DNA from: Rhizobium sp. CSW-27
Lineage (GTDB): Bacteria; Pseudomonadota; Alphaproteobacteria; Rhizobiales; Rhizobiaceae
Length of the DNA: 64,000 nucleotides
Assembly: GCF_018760785.1 (NCBI RefSeq)
Contig: NZ_JAHHZO010000007.1
Coordinates: 248,001 to 312,000, forward strand
Reading direction: 5' to 3'
The notes beneath the pieces are model-generated. The model saw only the letters and a list, made by a program, of their open reading frames with translations, made no database searches and was not told where the DNA came from. Positions within the stretch are counted from its first letter, which is position 1, and every line of letters begins with the position of its first letter. Below, in pieces: positions 55,108 through 64,000 of this stretch. Made by a program: the position numbers and the translations under genes.

Positions 55108-55631
55108 AGATCATCCGCGTTGGCCCGGATGCTGTCTTTCACCGCTACCTGACCCCGAAATGGGCGTTTCTTCCCACCAGCGGCGCCGGAGCCGCTGTTG
55201 ATGGCGGTCGCTTCAATCGACCCGGCGTCGAGGCTCTCTATCTATCCGTGGCCCCCCAAACCGCGCTGGACGAATATCGACAGGGTGCGAGCATCGCGCC
55301 GCCGGCTACGCTTGCAGCGTACAAGATCACGCTGAGCGAAGTGGCCGATCTGTCGGAAGGTTTCGATCCGCTTCATTGGGATGTTGCCTGGGCTCAATGG
55401 GACTGCGCATGGCGGAAAATTGCTCGCATTGACAAAAAGGTTCCACCGTCCTGGAAGCTCGCGGACAAGGTCATTTCGGCTGGCCTTCGGGGGCTGCTCT
55501 TTCCGTCACTACGGCACGCTGGCGGAACTAATCTTGTGATTTTTCCTGCCAATCTCATCGCAGATGATGACGTGCATGTTCACGATCCAGACAATCGATT
55601 GCCGCGAGATCAATCGTCCTGGCCGCACTAG
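55104..55631 (+). CDS. RES-domain toxin (NAD+-targeting)
   Basis: 175 residues. The RES fold landmarks G-G-R-F-N-R-P-G, A-L-Y-L-S and later L-L-F-P-S-L-R with R/Y residues fit the family of ADP-ribosyltransferase-like enzymes that destroy NAD+. GTG 55104 overlaps the antitoxin stop. The papain-like hydrolase gene begins only 35 bases downstream, so the pair may be the front of a larger operon. Confidence 0.9.
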   Translation: MKIIRVGPDAVFHRYLTPKWAFLPTSGAGAAVDGGRFNRPGVEALYLSVAPQTALDEYRQGASIAPPATLAAYKITLSEVADLSEGFDPLHWDVAWAQWDCAWRKIARIDKKVPPSWKLADKVISAGLRGLLFPSLRHAGGTNLVIFPANLIADDDVHVHDPDNRLPRDQSSWPH

Positions 55632-55666
55632 CAGCAATAGATACAGGCCGGCTTTGGAGGAGGGGA

Positions 55667-56935
55667 ATGAAACGCATCAGCATCAACAGTGTTCAGCCTG
55701 GAGATATTCTCTTCACGGCTCGACCGGGAAAGATAAGCAAATCGATCCGCTTCAGCACGGGGGGCATCGTTTCTCACGCGATGATCTGCGTGCAGCATGG
55801 TTCGTTTATCGATTCCACTGCGGACGGGGTCCAGGCGCGCAACCTGCAGCGGGAGTTGTTCGAGGATGACGAGCAGGTTTTCCATTTCCGCCTGAAGGAA
55901 GCTCTCCCCCGCGAGGTTCTTTCAAATGTAATCGATTTTGCGCGGGCCGAGATCGGTGCTCGGTATTCTGTGCCGGAGGCCATGCGGTCGGTCGCTGCTG
56001 TCCGAAAGCCGAGATCGAAGCGCCAATATTGCTCTCGTCTAGTGGCCCGCGTCTACAGAAACGCGGGCATCGATCTCGTCCCCGACGCAGACTATTGCTC
56101 GCCGGAGGATTTACGACGTAGTCACCTGCTGGTGGAAATCCCTATAGAGACCGAAGCCGTGCCCGAGGAAGAATGGCTTTGGCTCGAAACTAATCGTAAC
56201 CCGATCCGAGATACACATCTGGCCCATAAAGCCATTCTTGATGTCGCTCGTACGTTCGTTCCGGACTTGGAGAGCCTAAACGAACTCCATGCTTTACTCG
56301 TGACGCACCCTGAGTCCGATCCGGAAATTGCAAAGGTTCTGCGCGAGAGCGGTTACCTTGATCTGTGGCGCGGTGAAATAGCGGCTCACCCTTGGCGCTA
56401 CGACCAGAGCCTAATCGCAGCAATGTCCGCGCCCGAGCAGATGGCCGACATACGTGAATACTGCATAGGTACAGTGAGCGAGGCTTACAGCGGAGGCGTG
56501 CGGTTTTCCATCAACCTCATCCAGTTGCAGATGCTGGAGAACCAGCACGGCGGTCAATCCTTCCGCATGTTGGTGGACCTGTACGAAACTCTTGTGCTTA
56601 ACGATCAGATCCGCAGGGAGGTCGCGTGTGCGTGGCTGTTGAAGCACTATCCTGACGATCTGCAGAAGCACTTGGAGCAGATCGAGCCGCACAGCGCCTA
56701 TTGGTATTCGATCGTCGATCGCGTCGAGCCCAAGCTCGCTGCATTGTCGCGCGTGGTTGTCACTGCGGAAGACAGTCCAGAAGTCTGCTCGTCGTGCGGC
56801 GACCGGCCAGCCATGTCCTACCGCCTTGCGAACGGCGCTCAGACGATGCCCGGCGTACCTTCCCTGCGTCTGTGTTGTGACTGCATAGAGATACGGCGCG
56901 GCATGGGCAATGTCCTGATGCCGTTTCTGCCGTGA
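55667..56935 (+). CDS. Permuted papain-like (YiiX/YebB-type NlpC/P60) hydrolase with C-terminal zinc knuckle
   Basis: 422 residues. Residues 1-150 follow the YiiX/DUF830 pattern: [17 protein letters not shown]37 and later Y-C122-S-R-L-V-A-R-V-Y, the permuted His and Cys of a cysteine hydrolase. The next 250 residues are helical with no known domain. The end has C-S-S-C-G...C-C-D-C, a zinc-binding pair. GGAGGAGGGG precedes the ATG. It overlaps the big NTPase gene by 4 bases (GTGA). No signal peptide, so an intracellular role, perhaps processing a protein or lipid in response to the NTPase. Confidence 0.75.
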   Translation: MKRISINSVQPGDILFTARPGKISKSIRFSTGGIVSHAMICVQHGSFIDSTADGVQARNLQRELFEDDEQVFHFRLKEALPREVLSNVIDFARAEIGARYSVPEAMRSVAAVRKPRSKRQYCSRLVARVYRNAGIDLVPDADYCSPEDLRRSHLLVEIPIETEAVPEEEWLWLETNRNPIRDTHLAHKAILDVARTFVPDLESLNELHALLVTHPESDPEIAKVLRESGYLDLWRGEIAAHPWRYDQSLIAAMSAPEQMADIREYCIGTVSEAYSGGVRFSINLIQLQMLENQHGGQSFRMLVDLYETLVLNDQIRREVACAWLLKHYPDDLQKHLEQIEPHSAYWYSIVDRVEPKLAALSRVVVTAEDSPEVCSSCGDRPAMSYRLANGAQTMPGVPSLRLCCDCIEIRRGMGNVLMPFLP

Positions 56936-59862
56936 CCTGGAAAGAGAATGGGACCGCGGATGAACGCTGCGATACAAAAGGATTTGCTGAATTGGAAAAG
57001 CTAAGCCCTTCAGGAACTAATGTTTTAGACCCGGCGCAACTGCTTCGAATCGAAGCCGTGCATCGCGGCTACCTGTTCCAGCACCTCTATGCGGTTCAAT
57101 GCCTGTTGTCGGCCGAAACCATCGCGGCGCGGGAGATTGCTGTCGAAAGCGACGAAGATGTCGAAATCCAACTCGATGGCATCCGTATCTATGTCCAGGT
57201 TAAACATCGGAAAGATGCTCTCGCATGGGATGATATTGAGGGCGCGATGTCACGTTTTGCGGACCTTCGGGGATCGCATGAGCGATCGGAGCGACAGGGC
57301 GCTGCGCGGTTCGTCATTGTCAGCAACACTGGGCCGAACGGACCCCTATTGCAACGAATGACAAAACCTGATTGGCCAGCCGACGTAACTATTGATTGGC
57401 CGCAGGCGGACCTTATCGACAGGATCCTGCCAGCCCCAAAATCGTCCCTCATGGAGGCAATTGAGGGAAACTGCCGTCTAGCGGAGGTTCTGCCTTTTGC
57501 AACCTTGGCACCGGAAACACTCGTGTGGAAGCTGGCGGGTGTCGTCACGCTGGCAGCTACTGGCGAAAAGGCTTCACTCGACCATGTGTTCACGACGAAG
57601 GATCTTCCTGCACTTTTTGAGCAACTCGTGCTTCAATTGCAAGACCTGCCTGTGCCTCCGGTTCCTTATCGGGTCCAACAGGATGAGCCGGATCTCTTCA
57701 CAGGCGATCGGGTCCGTTTGATCGTTGGCTATTCAGGGGCGGGCAAAACGTCATGGCTGGCGCAAGCAGCGCAGCATGCGGTAGGTCCTTTAGTCTATCT
57801 CGATGTTGGCGACACGCCCGGCGGCGCCTTGTCGAACGCTGTCGCGCGCGAGGTGGCAGGCCGATTAGCGGGGAACCGATATCGGCTTGGGGAGATATTC
57901 CTGCCGGGCGCCTCTGGACGGGAGATTTTGCAACTCCTCTCGCGTCGGATCACCGAAGCCGGAGACGTCGTTACAGTTGCCTTGGACAATATTCACAAAC
58001 TGGCCGCTGATGACATTGTCGGCGTGATCCAGGCGGGTGGGAATATCAACTTCCTGTTGCTCGGCCGTCCGGAAGGAGAGGTCGCCGCAATCGAGGCTAT
58101 TGTAGGCGTCAAGCGGGAAGATCTTCGCGGATGGGCATCCGATACCGTAGCAGCCGCCGGACACGACGCTGGCTGCAAGGGCGATGCTGCTGATTACCAG
58201 AGACTGATAGATCTGACGGGTGGCCTTCCACTGTTCGTTCAAAATGCTCTCGCGGTGGCAGAAACTGACTATCAGGGGTCGGTGAAACGCTTGTGCGGTG
58301 ACTTGGTCCGCGCAACGCACACGACCGAAATGGCTCAAGACTTCGTATTGGGTCGCGTCTTCGAAGGGTTGCCGGTGACGATTGCCAAGGTCGCTGATCT
58401 GCTAAGCCTCTGCGATGCACCCCTGACACGTGAGGAAGCTGGTTCCTACATCGTTGCTGCAGGTGGGCCGGAAAGGCCAGTGCTTCTGCAGTCGTTTCGC
58501 AAGCTGTTGAGCTTGGGCCTTCTCCAAAGTTTCGCCGGCGACAAGATCAAACTGCACGACGCAGCCCGCGTTGTCGGCAAGGGACGACTCGCTCTTCTCG
58601 GTGCAGAGACGGTGAAAGCCCACCAGGAAGCGTTGAGACGCGTTGTTCAGCAAAGCCTCATCGAAAGCTGGAGCCCGACGAAGCTTTCGTTATTCCTCCG
58701 GCTTACGGGTGAAGTCGGCCGTCTCGATATCCTCGTCGAAATGGCAACGGAAGAACTGTTTCATGAGATGGGCGTCTGGCCGGAGGTTGAAGCCTATCTC
58801 GAGCACGGTGCGCAAGACGAGCACGTGCCACCTGACCAGAGAGTAAAGGCCTTAGACGCCCTGGCCTTCGCCGACATGAAAGCCGGATCCGATCGTGCCA
58901 CTTCCTGGCTCGATCAAATGGACGCACTGATCACTGCATATGATCTTGGTGCTGAGGAGCGGCTTCGCGTTGGCATGAAGCGCATGAACCTTCTGGCGGG
59001 CCAGGGTAATAGGCGAGCCGCGCAACAGGCTATCGCGGATCTGGCGCCTCTTGTGAAAACATTGCCACCTGGTCATCAGCGCGTCTTTTCCTACAATGTT
59101 GCCTGTGCCGAGCTGGCGCTCGGAGACTCAGATGCCGCGATCAGACGTATCCAGCCGCTGATCAAGGATTATTATGAGGTTATCGGGCTATCACCCGAAA
59201 TGGTTATGGGAAACAACGCCCCAGACCTGAAGCCTATGCTGAAAGAAGAAGCTGAGGTCGATGACGTCAAGCATCTCGCGGATTCTTTAGATGTCCTTGC
59301 CAAGGCACTCGACGCAGAAGGCAAGTTTTCGCCACTGGCCCGCGTTCACGCGCTGAAATTCTATGACCTTGCCCGCGCCCCGGATTCTCTGTTCCGAGTT
59401 GGACAAGATCTTGTCGATCAATTCATCCGAAAGCGCGACTTCGATGGCGCTCGTGACATGATGGAGTCGATAGTCCTGCCGCAACTTCAGCAATGGAAGC
59501 TGGCCGACTACCTCATCTCCGTGCGCTCTCAATATGCCGTCGTACTGGCCTATTGCGGGCTATATTCCGACGCGGAGGCCGAAATGCGCCGTCTTGAGCC
59601 GTACAAATCGGGGCTGGCCCCGCTCGCACAGCAGGAGCTCGAGAACCAGCGCGAACTGATAGCGAACCTGCGCAGATTTGGTGCGCCTCCCAAGTGGACT
59701 GCACCACCCGGTCTGCTCGACAACATCGCAAGGCAGTTGGACAAGGGAAGGCGGAAAGCATCGATTGTGCCATCGCGTGCCGCCTCGCCAAAGATCGGTC
59801 GGAATGAGCGATGCCCGTGTGGATCCGGTAAGAAGTACAAGCATTGCCACGGGGGCACGTGA
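56932..59862 (+). CDS. Nuclease-NTPase-helical repeat-SEC-C protein (Avs/STAND-like defence candidate)
   Basis: 976 residues. Residues about 45-170 have a Cap4/DUF4297-like PD-(D/E)XK pattern: D-E-D76-V-E78-I and Y-V-Q-V-K91. Residues 266-273 are the Walker A G-Y-S-G-A-G-K-T, and V-A-L-D352-N-I-H is a Walker B-like strand. The C-terminal 450 residues are helical repeats. The last residues are a SEC-C zinc motif ([18 protein letters not shown]). This matches the plan of STAND-type immune receptors: effector nuclease, NTPase switch, sensor repeats. GTG 56932 overlaps the hydrolase gene stop. Confidence 0.75.
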   Translation: MTWKENGTADERCDTKGFAELEKLSPSGTNVLDPAQLLRIEAVHRGYLFQHLYAVQCLLSAETIAAREIAVESDEDVEIQLDGIRIYVQVKHRKDALAWDDIEGAMSRFADLRGSHERSERQGAARFVIVSNTGPNGPLLQRMTKPDWPADVTIDWPQADLIDRILPAPKSSLMEAIEGNCRLAEVLPFATLAPETLVWKLAGVVTLAATGEKASLDHVFTTKDLPALFEQLVLQLQDLPVPPVPYRVQQDEPDLFTGDRVRLIVGYSGAGKTSWLAQAAQHAVGPLVYLDVGDTPGGALSNAVAREVAGRLAGNRYRLGEIFLPGASGREILQLLSRRITEAGDVVTVALDNIHKLAADDIVGVIQAGGNINFLLLGRPEGEVAAIEAIVGVKREDLRGWASDTVAAAGHDAGCKGDAADYQRLIDLTGGLPLFVQNALAVAETDYQGSVKRLCGDLVRATHTTEMAQDFVLGRVFEGLPVTIAKVADLLSLCDAPLTREEAGSYIVAAGGPERPVLLQSFRKLLSLGLLQSFAGDKIKLHDAARVVGKGRLALLGAETVKAHQEALRRVVQQSLIESWSPTKLSLFLRLTGEVGRLDILVEMATEELFHEMGVWPEVEAYLEHGAQDEHVPPDQRVKALDALAFADMKAGSDRATSWLDQMDALITAYDLGAEERLRVGMKRMNLLAGQGNRRAAQQAIADLAPLVKTLPPGHQRVFSYNVACAELALGDSDAAIRRIQPLIKDYYEVIGLSPEMVMGNNAPDLKPMLKEEAEVDDVKHLADSLDVLAKALDAEGKFSPLARVHALKFYDLARAPDSLFRVGQDLVDQFIRKRDFDGARDMMESIVLPQLQQWKLADYLISVRSQYAVVLAYCGLYSDAEAEMRRLEPYKSGLAPLAQQELENQRELIANLRRFGAPPKWTAPPGLLDNIARQLDKGRRKASIVPSRAASPKIGRNERCPCGSGKKYKHCHGGT

Positions 59863-59952
59863 TGGTTGGCATCAAGCTGAAAGCCAGATGGCAACGCCTC
59901 TCATTCGGACCTGTTTTTTGTTCACGAAGGGACTCGCGGCTTGCAAAACACT

Positions 59953-60019
59953 GAATTCTGTCTTTCTGTGTTCACAGATTGCTGGCCATCCCGAATTCTG
60001 TTATTTCCTGATTCACGGC
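59953..60019. promoter_or_regulatory. Imperfect direct repeats upstream of the small DNA-binding gene
   Basis: GAATTCTGT followed by TTTC-TG and TTCAC occurs at 59953-59977 and again, slightly changed, at 59993-60018; the copies start 40 bases apart. They lie in the 176-base gap before the small gene at 60039. Probably the operator where that protein regulates the methyltransferase operon. Confidence 0.45.
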
Positions 60020-60038
60020 AACTGGGAGGAGCTGATTC

Positions 60039-60233
60039 GTGGCGCAGCGCAAGGTCGATAGCTTCCCAAAGTCGGGTTCCATCAAATCCCCCGAAAAGCT
60101 CGAAACGTTGAACTTCAAAGTTCCCGTCGACTTCAAGAAGGCTTTCAAAGGCTATGCTGTGGCCCAGGGCATGACAATGGTTGATCTCCTGCGTGAGGGG
60201 TTTGAGCTCAGCAAAGCGCGTCGTGAGCAATGA
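60039..60233 (+). CDS. Small ribbon-helix-helix-type protein
   Basis: 64 residues from a GTG (GGGAGGAG just upstream). Strand L-N-F-K-V-P-V followed by two helices (FKKAFKGYAVAQGMTMVDLL) is the ribbon-helix-helix shape of small dimeric DNA-binding proteins. It precedes the methyltransferase gene by 22 bases. It may act as the control protein that times methyltransferase and nuclease expression, or as a partition-like protein. Confidence 0.6.
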   Translation: MAQRKVDSFPKSGSIKSPEKLETLNFKVPVDFKKAFKGYAVAQGMTMVDLLREGFELSKARREQ

Positions 60234-60255
60234 CATCTTCGGTTGAGGTCAGGCC

Positions 60256-63117
60256 ATGGTGATGTCGGCAACCGATGACGCAACGGCATGGATCGGCTCG
60301 CTAGGCGAGCCGAATGCGGAGATCGTTGATGGTCTTGTCCGCGTCGAAGATTATTCTTCCGACGGCCGGCCGCCGGAGGAAGTCGCAATTATGGAAAAGG
60401 CGGCATCCTACGGTGCCTATGCCGTATTTTTCGAAGCAGACCCCAAGCGCGGGGCTGGCGCGCCTCAGGCTTTCGTATTCGTTTCCGATGGTCCGGCCAA
60501 TGACCCGTCTTTTGCGGAGCTGCACAAGAGGCTCTGGAGCTGGGGCGGCGTCCCGCTCCTTTACCGCCGCTTGCCCGGCACAGTGCAGCTGTTTAGATGC
60601 GCCCATAAGCCGGACTTCATCACTTCCTCCGGAGAACTGATCTGCAACCCGGTCAAAACGTTGACCCTCGCCTCTCGGATCAGTGCACACGAAGCGTGGT
60701 GGGATGCGGAGCGGCTGCGAAACAGCACGCTTTGGGATGATCCAGCCGCATGTAAGTTGCTTCTATCGTCATCCAAGTCGGCGCACCGTCGACTCGTCGA
60801 CGCTGTGGGCGAGTTACATGGGCGGCTGAAAACGAGCCGGTTGCTCAACGCGCCGCTTCGCCGCCGGCTGCTCATCCTGTCGCTGCTGATTGCTTATTTA
60901 GAAGAGCGCGGTGCATTGCCGTCGGATTTTTTTGGCCAGTTCTTGGAGGGCGCGACGCGCTTTTTCCATGTCTTGGCGAATGGTCCGGCTCTGGTCGAGC
61001 TCCTCAAGGCTCTCGAAAAGCGGTTCAATGGGCATGTGTTCGCAATCGACGATGCCGACCAGAAAATGCTTGAAACCAGTACGGAATTGGACGGTTTCAG
61101 TACGTTGATCGAAGCGCGTGAGGAAACCGGGGGGCAGCTCAATCTTTGGGCATTGTATTCGTTCCGCGATTTGCCCGTCGAAGTCATTAGCCACATCTAC
61201 CAGTTGTTCGTGACCGATACGGATAGTTCGGTCTACACGCCGCCGTCGCTGGTGCGGCTTATGTTGGACGAGGCGCTGAGCTGGCAGCGCCTGGATTCGC
61301 TGATGGAGAAAGGGGAATTCATCCTCGATCCCGCATGCGGATCGGGTGTTTTCCTTGTCGAGGCCTATAAAAGGCTTGTTTTGCATTGGCGCAGTACGCA
61401 CGGGTGGGCCAAGCCGGGCGTCGACGTGCTGCGCTCTTTGATCGAGCGTGTCCGTGGTGTTGATGTCGAACGCGGCGCAATCGAACTGGCGGCCTTCAGT
61501 TTATGTCTCGCGCTTTGTGATGCGCTGGAGCCGGAGGACATCAGGGCAAGCGTTCAGCTATTTCCAAAGCTCACGGATCGGACGCTAATCGAGTCATGCT
61601 TCTTCGAAGCCAAGGAAAAGAAGCTGATCGAAGAGCCGATTGGGGTAATTGTCGGCAACCCTCCGTTTGAATCAGCGCTCAAGACCGAAGGCGCCCGGCG
61701 AAGCTATCGCAGATACATCGAAGCAAACGGCCCTCTGCCGGACAAACAGGTCGCCTACCTGTTCCTGCACGAAGCAATGGAATTACTTGTCGCCGGTGGC
61801 GTGCTCTCGCTGCTTCAGCAATATAATCTCATTTACAATGCCAGCTCAGCGCCATTTCGGACCAAGTTCTTCGCTCGCTGGGATGTCCGTGAAATTCTCG
61901 ATTTTGTCTCGATCCGGGGCCTGTTCAGTAAGGGTGGCGCTGACACCAAAATCATTGCCGTCGTGGCGCAAGCTGGCGAAGCTCCGGCAAACAGGCGAAT
62001 CCTTCATGCCGTTTTCCGGCGTGTTGGACGGGCTGATGCAGAACAGGGGTTTGATATCGACTACTACGATCTGCACTGGCTGCCCCGCAGGACGGTGCTG
62101 GCAGAGTCTGGGCCTGAGATATGGAGGGTGAACCTTCTCGGAGGGGCGCGCGCATTCAGCCTCGTGAAGCGCCTCAAGCAATATCGTACGCTTTACGACT
62201 ACGCATCAGAGCGGCAGTGGCATGTGCGCGAGGGTTTTGTCGAGGGTAAGAAGGGCGTTTCGCGTAAAGCGGAGCACTTAATCGGTAAGCCCCTGCTTCC
62301 GTCCGAAGCGCTTACCATCGATGGAATCGATAGGAAAATGATCACCGTGGTTCCCGAAAAACCCATTGAGGGGCCACGTTCGGCGGACCTGTTCACCCCA
62401 CCGATGCTTCTCGTCCGGGAGCATATGGATCTGCCTCACGCCGTGTGGTCGGATGGATATCTGACGTTCAAGAACCAGATCGTCGGCTTTGCGCAAGCGC
62501 CTAAGCATGATCTCGATTCCGTGCATGATTGGATGAAGGCTCAGTCTATTCCCCTGCGCGCCTTCGTTGCCGCCGTAAGTACGAAACTGTTCACGCAGAA
62601 GGCCACGAATATTGCGGGCGCCGACGTGCTCGCGTTGCCATTTCCAGAGGATGGAAATCTTGATCTCAGCGAAAATGAGCAGATCGTTGCCGACGACGTG
62701 GTGACTTACTACCGTGACTTCGTTCGCAAGGGCAGTGAATCAAAGCTGCTTATGGAGGAAGTCGGCGAAGATCTTGCTGATTTCGCGGCTGTTTTTTGCA
62801 AACAGATCAATGCGATATATAAGGACAATCCCGTTATTGCCCTTGAACCGCGCCGTTGGCCTGGAATTGTGTGCTTGCCATTCGTGTTCGGCCGCGGGGC
62901 CGTTGAATGGGATGGCGATAGCGATCTGCGCGGCAAACTTGACGCATTGTTGCGCCAGCAGAAGGGCAGTTCCCTCGCCGTCACGCGGATAGCCCGAATC
63001 TATGAGGGCAGATTCATATTTCTATTGAAGCCCAATCGTCTTCGCTACTGGTTGCGCTCGATTGCCTTGCGAGACAGCGACGATGTCCTCGCCGATCTCC
63101 GAGCGCAGGGGTTCTGA
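60256..63117 (+). CDS. N6-adenine DNA methyltransferase (Type IIG/Type I-like)
   Basis: 953 residues. The catalytic core shows motif I D358-P-A-C-G-S-G364 and motif IV N468-P-P-F471, so it is an N6-adenine (gamma-type) DNA methylase. The flanking 350 N-terminal residues are helical with no nuclease motif that I could find; the C-terminal 350 residues may be the target-recognition part. Its stop abuts the ATG of the PD-(D/E)XK gene. A restriction-modification or phage-exclusion role is probable. Confidence 0.85.
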   Translation: MVMSATDDATAWIGSLGEPNAEIVDGLVRVEDYSSDGRPPEEVAIMEKAASYGAYAVFFEADPKRGAGAPQAFVFVSDGPANDPSFAELHKRLWSWGGVPLLYRRLPGTVQLFRCAHKPDFITSSGELICNPVKTLTLASRISAHEAWWDAERLRNSTLWDDPAACKLLLSSSKSAHRRLVDAVGELHGRLKTSRLLNAPLRRRLLILSLLIAYLEERGALPSDFFGQFLEGATRFFHVLANGPALVELLKALEKRFNGHVFAIDDADQKMLETSTELDGFSTLIEAREETGGQLNLWALYSFRDLPVEVISHIYQLFVTDTDSSVYTPPSLVRLMLDEALSWQRLDSLMEKGEFILDPACGSGVFLVEAYKRLVLHWRSTHGWAKPGVDVLRSLIERVRGVDVERGAIELAAFSLCLALCDALEPEDIRASVQLFPKLTDRTLIESCFFEAKEKKLIEEPIGVIVGNPPFESALKTEGARRSYRRYIEANGPLPDKQVAYLFLHEAMELLVAGGVLSLLQQYNLIYNASSAPFRTKFFARWDVREILDFVSIRGLFSKGGADTKIIAVVAQAGEAPANRRILHAVFRRVGRADAEQGFDIDYYDLHWLPRRTVLAESGPEIWRVNLLGGARAFSLVKRLKQYRTLYDYASERQWHVREGFVEGKKGVSRKAEHLIGKPLLPSEALTIDGIDRKMITVVPEKPIEGPRSADLFTPPMLLVREHMDLPHAVWSDGYLTFKNQIVGFAQAPKHDLDSVHDWMKAQSIPLRAFVAAVSTKLFTQKATNIAGADVLALPFPEDGNLDLSENEQIVADDVVTYYRDFVRKGSESKLLMEEVGEDLADFAAVFCKQINAIYKDNPVIALEPRRWPGIVCLPFVFGRGAVEWDGDSDLRGKLDALLRQQKGSSLAVTRIARIYEGRFIFLLKPNRLRYWLRSIALRDSDDVLADLRAQGF

Positions 63118-63831
63118 ATGCTGGCGGACGACGATGCCGACATCCAGACCGGAGGTCTTTCTCCTGGTCTTCACCGACCAAAGACCTGGCTCGACGAACT
63201 TGTCGGATTTATCTTGCAGCAGCTTCCGATTTGGCGGGACCGGGAAGGAAGGCGGCCTGTGGACGCCGAGACACATCTGACGTCTCAGCTCTGCGCGCAT
63301 CTGAATGGGGTCGCCAGAAAGACGAATGGTTGGGACATCCTTCAGTTTCGCGTTGAGGAACCCGATGAGATACAGGCAGCCCGCCGTATTGATCTCGCGG
63401 TGGCACCGGCCGGGGAGGTGATCTGGATTGATGGACGTCGTCACGACGATTTTGATGCACTCCTGCCGGTCGAATGCAAGCGTCTCCCGACACCGGTCGG
63501 AAGAGATCGCGATAAACGCGAGTACCTCCGCGTTGCACGCGGTAGCACCGGCGGCGTGCAGCGCTTTAAGGCCGGCCTGCACGGTGCTTCGCACGAACAG
63601 GCAGTGATGATCGCCTATGTTCAGGCTGGTGATATCCTTAATTGGGTCCGTAGGGTGGATCTCTGGGTTCGTGGATTTGCCCGAACGCGCATTATTGGAT
63701 GGAGTGTCGGAGATAGATTGAGCGTTGTCGAGCACGACAACCCCAATAGGGTCGCTGTTCTACGATCTGAGCATGATCGCGAACTGGGCCTACCCAAAAT
63801 TCTCCTAGAACATTTGTGGGTGGAAATGTAA
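63118..63831 (+). CDS. PD-(D/E)XK nuclease partner of the methyltransferase
   Basis: 237 residues. The nuclease motif is clear: R-R-I-D92-L-A-V-A, then L-L-P-V-E119-C-K121-R. The gene starts on the base after the methyltransferase stop, so the two are coupled. The nuclease is small and has no obvious target-recognition domain, so it may depend on the methyltransferase for specificity. Confidence 0.8.
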   Translation: MLADDDADIQTGGLSPGLHRPKTWLDELVGFILQQLPIWRDREGRRPVDAETHLTSQLCAHLNGVARKTNGWDILQFRVEEPDEIQAARRIDLAVAPAGEVIWIDGRRHDDFDALLPVECKRLPTPVGRDRDKREYLRVARGSTGGVQRFKAGLHGASHEQAVMIAYVQAGDILNWVRRVDLWVRGFARTRIIGWSVGDRLSVVEHDNPNRVAVLRSEHDRELGLPKILLEHLWVEM

Positions 63832-64000
63832 TCAAGCCATTCTCGCTAGCGACTGAGCTTCGTCAACACGGTATCGCGAGCTATGGTTGCAAAAGCTGTC
63901 GGCTAGTGAATGCCATTTGGTCTGCCCCCTGAAAGTGATCCTTCATCAACACCGACGACGGGGCGATCTGTGCGCAGACGACTCAGGGCAAATCCCGCGC
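63832..64000. other. Right end of the window, no gene
   Basis: 169 bases. A perfect 10-base palindrome TCGCTAGCGA lies at 63843-63852 just after the nuclease stop. The rest shows no open reading frame that I can support, and the next gene would start beyond the window. Confidence 0.4.

Noticed and set aside
63900-64000. Possible insertion-sequence end near GTCTGCCCCCTGAAAGTGATC
   Set aside because: It feels like an IS terminus but no transposase frame or repeat partner is within the window.

Overview
The window looks like part of a large repABC plasmid (or secondary replicon) of a Rhizobiaceae bacterium (Agrobacterium/Rhizobium/Shinella/Ensifer relatives). The evidence is a complete repA-repB-ctRNA-repC locus, high-GC alphaproteobacterial coding, many ABC sugar uptake operons, a D-psicose 3-epimerase nearly identical in register to the Agrobacterium tumefaciens enzyme, and an ietAS stability/defence pair of the kind described on pTiC58. 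No rRNA, tRNA or CRISPR array was seen.

Layout. 46-6080 (+): a catabolic operon with a stand-alone Rieske protein, FAD monooxygenase, MFS transporter, cupin, FAH-family hydrolase, extended SDR and cyclase-type hydrolase. 6146-9976 (-): isochorismatase-family amidase, PEP mutase/isocitrate-lyase-family enzyme, YhdH/AcuI-like reductase and their FadR-type GntR regulator. 9977-10854: gene-poor, with a frameshifted permease remnant. 10855-14520: repABC, the counter-transcribed RNA and candidate operator/partition palindromes. 14573-15326: a small hypothetical gene and a deleted flavoprotein pseudogene. 15376-21956: a sulfur-uptake region (Rrf2 regulator, SLC13 permease, sbp-cysTWA), with one shared 19-bp dyad in front of both transport units. 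22134-23150: a 30-codon membrane peptide gene and debris (HlyD C-terminus, IS3 orfB fragment). 23181-31567: a LacI-controlled ABC uptake operon with two ketohexose-epimerase-type enzymes and a FrcK-like kinase. 31748-42060 (-): a ten-gene pentitol operon with ribitol dehydrogenase, FGGY kinase, xylitol-dehydrogenase-like enzyme and its own SorC regulator. 42373-43170: inositol monophosphatase-family gene.

From 43607 the character changes to a mobile/defence island with many small genes and somewhat lower GC. It holds a tyrosine recombinase, vapBC, a DUF1612 protein, three small genes (HNH-like, unknown, DUF2188), ietA-ietS followed by an EDxHD-type nuclease gene, a large HNH/zinc-finger protein, and an Xre-RES toxin-antitoxin pair. 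That pair runs into a two-gene unit made of a permuted papain-like hydrolase and a 976-residue nuclease + P-loop NTPase + helical-repeat + SEC-C protein. Last come a small putative DNA-binding protein, a large N6-DNA methyltransferase and a PD-(D/E)XK nuclease.

The metabolic half reads as accessory nutrition (organic acid/aromatic, sulfate, rare ketohexose, pentitols). The right third reads as plasmid maintenance plus anti-phage or anti-plasmid defence. The strongest candidate for an undescribed system is 54718-59862 (Xre-RES / papain-like hydrolase / nuclease-NTPase-SEC-C). Next are ietAS plus the nuclease gene (47750-52418) and the methyltransferase-nuclease unit (60039-63831).
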